A DNA stretch of 12,641 nt from an uncultured Eubacterium sp. (GTDB lineage: Bacteria; Bacillota; Clostridia; Lachnospirales; Lachnospiraceae): contig CAJOPM010000140.1 in the NCBI GenBank assembly GCA_905236225.1, forward strand, positions 1-12,641, in the 5' to 3' direction. How positions within the stretch are numbered: position 1 is the first letter of the stretch; each line of letters begins with the position of its first letter. Shown here in pieces: positions 7,762 through 12,641 of the stretch. The notes below the pieces were generated by a model. It ran no database searches. It had not been told where the DNA came from and saw only the letters and a program-made list of their open reading frames with translations. A program made the position numbers and the translations under genes.

Positions 7762-8754
7762 CTATACCTTGTATTTATTATCAGTTCCTTTGATATGCGC
7801 GTATATTCCATGAATTGCGTTATATAAAGCAGGTTTATAAGCCGCCATCTTCATTTGTTTTAATTGTCTTTTCGTATAAGTACCTATATATTTATTATTT
7901 CCCAGTATATCTTTTAAAATGGTTCTTGATTGCTGCCTAAATGCAATCATATTTTCATCTGAGTCTACCTTTGAAGTACATATTTTTTCCAGTGTGTATA
8001 AATATCTGTATTCAACCATCTTTAGCGTATCGGTGTTGCTTTGTTCATTTTCCATGATAATTTGCAAAACCTTAAGCGGATCGGATAATTTATGCATAGT
8101 AAGCTTTCCGGTCGAAGCCGAGCTTTTCCTAACCACATAATGATACTTTGCTATATCTTCAAACACAGACACCTCTGCCCTCTTAAACAAAAAATAATTA
8201 AGGAGTAAATCTTCGTTGATTACTATATCCGTATCTAATCTAATATCATTAAATAATTCAGACTTATAAAGCTTATTACAAAGACCGGGCTCAATTATAT
8301 CCGCCCTAATAAGCGCATCAACTGCCTCCCTGCTGTTTTGCACCAACAGCTGCTTTGTGTTGTAATAATAATCAGTCCGATTGGGAAAATCCATTTGATA
8401 GCCGCAATGTGAAATATCAGCCTTATACTTAATAGCATTTTCAAGTAAAAACTCATACATATCGCTATCTATCATATCGTCTGCATCTACAAAACCGATA
8501 TATTCCCCTTTTGCCATATCAAGTCCGGCATTTCTTGCGGCGGATACTCCTTTGTTCGCCTGATGAATAATCTTAATCCTCTCATCATCTTTAGCCAGAT
8601 TATCTGCTATATCTGGTGTATTATCAGAAGATCCGTCATCTATTATAATTATTTCAATATTGGTATAACTTTGGCTTTTTATGCTATTTATCGATTTTTC
8701 AATATAAGGGGCTACATTATATGCCGGAACAATCACACTAATTAACGGTTTCAT
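7762..8754 (-). CDS. Glycosyltransferase family 2 (GT-A fold)
   Basis: A 330-residue GT2 enzyme with a full set of motifs: VIVPAYN (7-13), DDGSSD (39-44), GVSAARNAGL (69-78), DADD (90-93) in the metal-binding position, NKLYKSELF (160-168), and NED (180-182) as the likely catalytic acidic pair, followed by YHYVVRKSSAST. The second half resembles the GT2 encoded at 5634-6617 (NKL-F/Y-K, then I-R-F/L-D/E at the same spacing), so the two are probably paralogues. The start is well defined: GAGGAG with a 5-base spacer. It follows the acetyltransferase by 12 bases and is followed after 3 bases by the GT61 gene. Expected to add one sugar to the lipid-linked oligosaccharide; donor and linkage unknown. 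Confidence 0.93.
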   Translation of the reverse strand: MKPLISVIVPAYNVAPYIEKSINSIKSQSYTNIEIIIIDDGSSDNTPDIADNLAKDDERIKIIHQANKGVSAARNAGLDMAKGEYIGFVDADDMIDSDMYEFLLENAIKYKADISHCGYQMDFPNRTDYYYNTKQLLVQNSREAVDALIRADIIEPGLCNKLYKSELFNDIRLDTDIVINEDLLLNYFLFKRAEVSVFEDIAKYHYVVRKSSASTGKLTMHKLSDPLKVLQIIMENEQSNTDTLKMVEYRYLYTLEKICTSKVDSDENMIAFRQQSRTILKDILGNNKYIGTYTKRQLKQMKMAAYKPALYNAIHGIYAHIKGTDNKYKV

Positions 8755-8759
8755 ATTAT

Positions 8760-8765
8760 CTCCTC
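8760..8765 (-). promoter_or_regulatory. Strong ribosome binding site GAGGAG for the GT2 at 7762-8754
   Basis: GAGGAG is followed by a 5-base spacer (ATAAT) and ATG. It lies in the 12-base gap after the acetyltransferase stop and is the closest match to the consensus in the window, fixing the start of the GT2. Confidence 0.75.
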
Positions 8766-8766
8766 A

Positions 8767-9309
8767 TCAGTCAATATAACCGATTTTACCTTCAAGCTCT
8801 TCTACCTGCTGCTGCCTCTTTTCCATGGTAACGTTTCCTCTTAAGGTATATGATTCGTCGTAAATGGGCGCATCCTTCATTTGATTTTTATGCCTATCTA
8901 AATATTCTTTTGTCGTACAAATTACCTTTGCCGGATTACCTGCTACTACCATTCCTTCAGGAATATCATGCGTCACAACGCTTGCAGCTCCTACTATTAC
9001 ATCATCACCGATATTCACCCCCGGAAGAATTACACTCTGCGCTCCAATAAACACCCTATTTCCAATATTAACTCTTCCTATCTTGGTAAATCCTAAATGC
9101 TGCTTTGTGCTTGCATCATGGCAAAGTACATGTACCCTGGGCGCCATTGTCACATCATCTCCGATTTTAATAAGATGACAATGCGACGGATCTAATATCA
9201 CTTGGTTTAGTCGTCCGAAATTCGAACCTACTTTCATCCCCATTGAAATCAGCTTTTCAGTTGTATACTCACCCCTAAGCCTGTATACAAATTCTTTTAA
9301 TCTTCCCAT
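8767..9309 (-). CDS. Hexapeptide-repeat O-acetyltransferase (left-handed beta-helix)
   Basis: A 180-residue protein of the maltose/galactoside/NodL-type acetyltransferase family, which transfers acetyl from acetyl-CoA to a sugar hydroxyl. Imperfect hexapeptide repeats run from about residue 46 to 115, for example IKIGDDVTM, VNIGNRVFIGAQSVI, VNIGDDVIVGAASVV. They are followed by the closing signature IPEGMVVAGNPAKVI (116-130). His64 in LCHDAS is the likely catalytic base. The tail from about 131, ending in a charged helix and GYID, is usual for capsule-locus members. It sits among glycosyltransferase genes and probably acetylates the repeat unit or a precursor. The ribosome binding site is weaker than at neighbouring genes (a GGG/GAAG run about 6-9 bases before the ATG). 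By eye several lines of this gene are about 40-45% G+C, richer than the adjacent GT4 gene, partly explained by its many Gly and Val codons. Confidence 0.9.
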   Translation of the reverse strand: MGRLKEFVYRLRGEYTTEKLISMGMKVGSNFGRLNQVILDPSHCHLIKIGDDVTMAPRVHVLCHDASTKQHLGFTKIGRVNIGNRVFIGAQSVILPGVNIGDDVIVGAASVVTHDIPEGMVVAGNPAKVICTTKEYLDRHKNQMKDAPIYDESYTLRGNVTMEKRQQQVEELEGKIGYID

Positions 9310-9311
9310 GT

Positions 9312-10454
9312 CTATCTTCCCACCTGCTTTTTCTTATAAAGCTCTATTATCTTATCCTCAACAGCCTTTACTGTTTTATCACAGGAGAACATCTCACTCC
9401 TTATTAAAGACTGTTGTTTGTAATGACTAAGCAATTCTGTATTATCTAAGAATTTCTTAAGCCCTAAATAAATTCCTTCTTCGCTGTTTTCTACAATTAC
9501 ACCGTACTCATCATTTTCTCCGAGCATCTCTTTCATACCTGCACAAAGAGTAGTCAATACCGGTGTCCCTACAATTAACGCTTCAGTTGCTGCGGTTGAA
9601 AATCCTTCTTCAAAGGACGAACAAACAAACAAATCGCACTTAGAGACGTATTTATAGGGATTTGTATCATATCCTAAAAATATAAAACTGTCAGATAAAT
9701 TATTAGCTCTTAAATAATCTTCTATTTCCTTTTTTTCTTCTCCCTCTCCAAGCAGATATATTTTATACCTGTAGCCTTCAGATATCAGCTTCTTATGCAC
9801 TCTTGCAAGTCTAAAAAATCCTTTTCTGGCTCTTATCTTTGCTACGCCGATTATCTTTATTCCATCATAGTTAAACTCTTCTTTCTCGACCTTAACTTCT
9901 GCCAATTCTTTAATTTTATCAGTTTCGTTGGTATTGTATAAAACCTGAGTTTTATTTACATCAAAGCCGCTAAGCTCTATGAAATTTTTCTTAACATCTT
10001 CAGATACGCATGCTACAAAGTCAAGATTATTGTATATCTCTAATGCTTCTTTTTTGCTTCTGTAAGTATAGATAAATTCATTATTTGTCTCTGCTATATG
10101 TCTCCATCCGATTTTTACCGTGCCGCTCTTATCGCATCCGCCTATTATTCTTGTGCATGTCCCTTCAAGGTATGCCACAATCACGTCATAGTCTTCTTTA
10201 ATGTATTTTTTGTAAAGCCTTTGCGGGCTAAACAACTTAAGAATCTGACTTGAGGCTCTAAACTCTCGCGAAAATATACTCTTATAGCCTATATTTTTAT
10301 TTAAGAACTGCTTGTTAACCCCTACATCAAATATTGTCATAACTGTTATATCAAATCTGTTCTCATCCATATTGTTAACAAGATTTACAAGCACTTTTTC
10401 AGCGCCACCATGTTTTAAATTGTGAATCAGAAACAATATTTTTATCTTTTTCAT
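9312..10454 (-). CDS. Glycosyltransferase family 4 (GT-B fold)
   Basis: A 380-residue retaining GT4 enzyme of normal family length. The N-terminal acceptor domain opens with ILFLIHNLKHGGAEKVL (6-22), where HGGAE is the usual glycine-rich loop. The C-terminal donor domain begins near residue 198 (IKIIGVAKIRARKGF). It shows LLGEGEEKKEIE (234-245), FLGY (259-262) and the EX7E signature with Glu283 and Glu291 in EEGFSTAATEA, the part that contacts the nucleotide-sugar. It is expected to add one sugar of the repeat unit in the cytoplasm. The ATG directly follows the TAA of the preceding GT2, and its ribosome binding site (GGGG, 7 bases upstream) lies inside the last codons of that gene. The acetyltransferase starts 2 bases after its stop. 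It is the only GT4 in the window; the sugar transferred cannot be told. Confidence 0.94.
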   Translation of the reverse strand: MKKIKILFLIHNLKHGGAEKVLVNLVNNMDENRFDITVMTIFDVGVNKQFLNKNIGYKSIFSREFRASSQILKLFSPQRLYKKYIKEDYDVIVAYLEGTCTRIIGGCDKSGTVKIGWRHIAETNNEFIYTYRSKKEALEIYNNLDFVACVSEDVKKNFIELSGFDVNKTQVLYNTNETDKIKELAEVKVEKEEFNYDGIKIIGVAKIRARKGFFRLARVHKKLISEGYRYKIYLLGEGEEKKEIEDYLRANNLSDSFIFLGYDTNPYKYVSKCDLFVCSSFEEGFSTAATEALIVGTPVLTTLCAGMKEMLGENDEYGVIVENSEEGIYLGLKKFLDNTELLSHYKQQSLIRSEMFSCDKTVKAVEDKIIELYKKKQVGR

Positions 10455-10465
10455 TTATTTTCCCC
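10452..10465 (-). promoter_or_regulatory. Abutting stop/start (TAAATG) with ribosome binding site in the upstream gene
   Basis: The TAA of the upstream GT2 directly touches the ATG of the GT4 gene. The GGGG of the ribosome binding site (10465-10462), 7 bases before the ATG, is part of the upstream gene's last Gly-Lys codons, so translation of the two genes is probably coupled. Confidence 0.7.
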
Positions 10466-11351
10466 GTCTCTTTGTTATGATGCTAAGCAATACTCCGGGT
10501 AAAAAAGCCACCAAAAAGCAGCCTTTCCTTGGGCATTTCTTAAACCCTTCAACACACTCTCCTGCAATGATAATACTTGAAACATAGTGAATGCTGTTGC
10601 GTATTTTAAATGATAACGGTGTATTCTCAAATTCTAAGTAGAGTATTCTGGTCTTTGCAAAGCTCTTAGGACTGCTTAAGTATTGTTTCCACATGGTATC
10701 GCTAAGTCCTCCCGGCTGATACTCTACAAATCGCAGATTTTCGTTAAGAACCAAAAAATCATATTTTTTGCTGATCATAAGATGCATATAATGTGGATTA
10801 AAGTTCTTCTCTCCCTCAAATCCTATCATCGGAGCAACTTCTTTATATAATTTGGTTCTTACAACATTAGTTCTGTCACCGTTTACAATATTGTACTTGC
10901 CGCATAGAAGATCTATAAGATTAACACTCTTAATATCGGGCAAACGATCTCCTATTATGTTGCCGTCTAAATCACAATCAAGGCCTACAATTCCGGCATA
11001 CTCATCCGATCCGTATTTTTTCCAAAAGGATATTATCTTTTCAACGGCATCAGGCGGCATATAATCATCTGAATCTATACAGACCATAAGCTCCGTATCC
11101 GCAAGCTCTATCGCCTTATTATAGCCTGTATACAGTCCGCCATTTTCCTTTTTTATATAGCGCACCTCAAATTCATCATTTGACAGCCACGGCTTAACTA
11201 CTTGCTCCGTATTATCCGTAGAGCCATCATCAATTATCATCCATATAAAATCTTTTAAGCTTTGCCCCTGAAGTGCTTCGTATGCTCGCAAAAGCAAATC
11301 GGCTCTGTTATATGACGGCGTAAATATAGTTAAAGTCTTTTTTTGAGACAT
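10455..11351 (-). CDS. Glycosyltransferase family 2, subfamily distinct from the other GT2s here
   Basis: A 298-residue GT2 enzyme with the start motif FTPSYNRADLL (10-20), DDGSTD (41-46) and the metal-binding DSDD (93-96). It differs from the other GT2 proteins in the window: in place of the ARNAG segment it has GGLYTGYNKAIE (71-82), and it lacks the NK...ED pattern of their second half, carrying instead NGDR (157-160) and YQPGGLSD (211-218). Such features occur in a separate group of capsule GT2 enzymes. A hydrophobic stretch near the C-terminus (about 278-292), followed by a basic tail, may attach it to the membrane. AAGGA lies 9 bases before the ATG; the upstream stop and this start are one base apart (TGATATG). 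The stop codon directly abuts the ATG of the GT4 gene, a sign of translational coupling. Substrate unknown. Confidence 0.9.
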   Translation of the reverse strand: MSQKKTLTIFTPSYNRADLLLRAYEALQGQSLKDFIWMIIDDGSTDNTEQVVKPWLSNDEFEVRYIKKENGGLYTGYNKAIELADTELMVCIDSDDYMPPDAVEKIISFWKKYGSDEYAGIVGLDCDLDGNIIGDRLPDIKSVNLIDLLCGKYNIVNGDRTNVVRTKLYKEVAPMIGFEGEKNFNPHYMHLMISKKYDFLVLNENLRFVEYQPGGLSDTMWKQYLSSPKSFAKTRILYLEFENTPLSFKIRNSIHYVSSIIIAGECVEGFKKCPRKGCFLVAFLPGVLLSIITKRRGK

Positions 11352-11352
11352 A

Positions 11353-12339
11353 TCAATCTTTCCTTATCTTTGAGTATAAATTTCCGACAGCCTGCAGCCC
11401 CCCGTATCCAAACATTTTATATATCATACTCATTTTTTTAACCTTTGGGGACGCATTATAATTAAGCAAATAAGCATATGGTCTAAGCCGGTTGATAATC
11501 TCTTTCTTTTCTTTATCTTTGACATAACCGCAACTTACAAAAAATACCGCATACTGATATGCCACATAGTTAAGATATGCTTCTTTAAACGCACTATCTA
11601 GTCCATTTGCATAGCCCGCACATTTTACTATGCTATCCTTTAAGTCATTTAAATTCTTCATCGTAAGCGTATGCGTAATAGAACTTTTTCTTTGTCTGTA
11701 AACATACATATCTTCATTACTTATGCCAAATGAGCTTGCACGCAAGGCTAGGCGCGCACACCACTCTACGTCTTCTGATAAGACATCTTTTACAAATTCA
11801 AGTTCGTTATTATCAAACAGTTTTCTATCTATAATCTTATTACACGCCGAAGCAATGTACTGCTCTTTACTAATAAGATAATTAAACTGATCGCTGCAAT
11901 CGTAAATATTTTCAAACTCTTGCTGTGAGACTCCCATAAAGGCATTTTTATAACTATTTGTATCCTCAAAGTAATAGCGATAATGAAAACTAAGCACATC
12001 GGGACGTTCTCTTAAAATCACCTTAACAAGATGAGCCAATCCCTCCTTATTGTCCCAGTAATCATCACTGTCCAGAAACATAATATAGTCTCCGCCGGCT
12101 TTTTTTATTCCTGCATTTCTCGCATCCGAAAGTCCGCCGTTCTTCTTGTGAATAACATTTATATATTCATAATTGTCTGCATACTCATCACATATCTTTG
12201 GGCTTGAATCAAGCGAGCCATCATCCACTAATACTATCTCTTTATTCGGATAGGTCTGGCTTACTACGCTATCTATACATTGTCTTAAATATTTCTCCGT
12301 ATTATATACAGGAATTATGATGCTGATTTTAGGTTCCAT
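11353..12339 (-). CDS. Glycosyltransferase family 2 (GT-A fold)
   Basis: A 328-residue GT2 enzyme, expected to move a sugar from a nucleotide-sugar donor to the lipid-linked repeat unit on the cytoplasmic face of the membrane. The N-terminal GT-A domain (about residues 4-115) has the IIIPVYN start (7-13), the nucleotide-binding DDGS (39-42), SDARNAGI (71-78) and the metal-binding DSDD (90-93). In the second half, NK at 167-168 and LSED at 187-190 fit the usual position of the catalytic acidic pair. The C-terminal 100 residues form a helical tail of the type seen in capsule GT2 enzymes. The ATG is preceded by AAAGGA with a 5-base spacer. The gene follows the polymerase fragment by 11 bases and precedes the next gene by a single base, so it is part of the same transcript. 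Donor, acceptor and linkage cannot be read from the sequence. Confidence 0.93.
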   Translation of the reverse strand: MEPKISIIIPVYNTEKYLRQCIDSVVSQTYPNKEIVLVDDGSLDSSPKICDEYADNYEYINVIHKKNGGLSDARNAGIKKAGGDYIMFLDSDDYWDNKEGLAHLVKVILRERPDVLSFHYRYYFEDTNSYKNAFMGVSQQEFENIYDCSDQFNYLISKEQYIASACNKIIDRKLFDNNELEFVKDVLSEDVEWCARLALRASSFGISNEDMYVYRQRKSSITHTLTMKNLNDLKDSIVKCAGYANGLDSAFKEAYLNYVAYQYAVFFVSCGYVKDKEKKEIINRLRPYAYLLNYNASPKVKKMSMIYKMFGYGGLQAVGNLYSKIRKD

Positions 12340-12350
12340 ATAAATCCTTT

Positions 12351-12641
12351 CTACAAATACAGGTTTAGTATGTCGCTTTCATATCCAAGAGAGCTCCATG
12401 CAACCACCATCTGAAAATAGAAAAATATAATGTATGCGATTATACAAACTATCGCCACAAATCTACTGCTGTTTTTTTCAAATACCTGTTTTATCAGCCA
12501 TGGCAATGTAATTATGTTGTATATTTCAAAATAGGCAAGTGCCCTTCCCACTGCCATTCCGCTGCTAAAAAGCGCTACTAAATACAGACAAAACGTTATC
12601 GTAGTCATATTAATACACACTCTGACAAGCGGATATTCCTG
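12351..12641 (-). CDS. Putative EpsG/Wzy-type polysaccharide polymerase, C-terminal part only
   Basis: The reading frame is open from the right edge of the window (first full codon CAG at 12641) to a TAG stop, giving 96 residues; the start lies outside. The fragment is strongly hydrophobic, with about three membrane segments, the clearest at roughly residues 63-84 of the fragment. A central motif, GRALAYFEIYNIITLPWLI, resembles the Arg-Tyr-Phe-Glu-Ile region near the end of EpsG-family polymerases as I remember it. These integral membrane proteins link flipped repeat units into long chains on the outer face of the membrane. A GTG and an ATG occur early in the fragment, but neither is likely the true start because the frame continues upstream and a free-standing 89-residue protein would be unusual here. 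A glycosyltransferase gene follows after 11 bases. The family call is an inference; another multi-span protein of the locus is possible. Confidence 0.62.
   Translation of the reverse strand, partial: QEYPLVRVCINMTTITFCLYLVALFSSGMAVGRALAYFEIYNIITLPWLIKQVFEKNSSRFVAIVCIIAYIIFFYFQMVVAWSSLGYESDILNLYL

Noticed and set aside
8767..8920. The charged C-terminal tail of the acetyltransferase as a novel fused domain
   Set aside because: A tail of this kind, ending near GYI, is usual in capsule-locus hexapeptide acetyltransferases as I recall them, so it is not a fusion.
224..9050. Several short plus-strand open frames of 60-84 codons (for example at 224-454, 1497-1718, 3017-3259, 6797-7051, 8850-9050)
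   Set aside because: All lie antisense to genes with clear family motifs, show low-complexity or implausible protein sequence, and have no supporting context.
1..12641. A mobile element, defence system, CRISPR array or secondary-metabolite cluster hidden in the locus
   Set aside because: All 13 frames are accounted for by polysaccharide families; no transposase, integrase, nuclease, repeat array or tRNA-like sequence was seen.

Overview
The window is the interior of a surface-polysaccharide (exopolysaccharide or capsule) assembly locus. Thirteen genes all lie on the minus strand, so transcription runs from high to low coordinates. Every junction is an overlap or a gap of 13 bases or less, so the whole window reads as part of one long operon. 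No non-coding stretch approaches 300 bases. I saw no RNA genes, insertion sequences, CRISPR arrays, clear terminators or promoters. Both ends cut a gene: the polymerase-like protein lacks its N-terminus at the right edge, and the last glycosyltransferase lacks its C-terminus at the left edge.

The DNA is AT-rich, the ribosome binding sites are strong AGGAG-type sites, and the proteins use many Lys, Ile and Asn codons, including frequent ATA. The mix of EpsG-like polymerase, GT2, GT4, GT61, Caps_synth, Wzx and pyruvyl transferase genes is typical of AT-rich Firmicutes. I would guess a clostridial anaerobe of the Lachnospiraceae type, but no marker gene proves the taxon.

Layout in transcription order: C-terminus of a membrane polymerase, probably EpsG/Wzy type (12641-12351); GT2 (12339-11353); a GT2 of a different subfamily (11351-10455); GT4 (10454-9312); hexapeptide-repeat O-acetyltransferase (9309-8767); GT2 (8754-7762); GT61/DUF563 glycosyltransferase (7758-6622); GT2 (6617-5634); Caps_synth/GT32-like glycosyltransferase (5621-4593); GT2 (4615-3647); Wzx flippase (3633-2089); polysaccharide pyruvyl transferase (2092-1004); partial GT2 (1007-1).

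How they would work together (inference from the Wzx/Wzy model): the glycosyltransferases build an oligosaccharide on undecaprenyl diphosphate at the inner face of the membrane. The acetyltransferase and pyruvyl transferase add O-acetyl and ketal-pyruvate groups. The flippase turns the repeat unit outward and the polymerase joins units. The priming transferase, chain-length control proteins and sugar-nucleotide enzymes are not in the window and probably lie outside it. Nine glycosyltransferases imply a large or branched repeat unit. The individual families are all known. The most unusual detail is the last GT2, which has lost acidic residues at both of its canonical nucleotide/metal-binding motifs.
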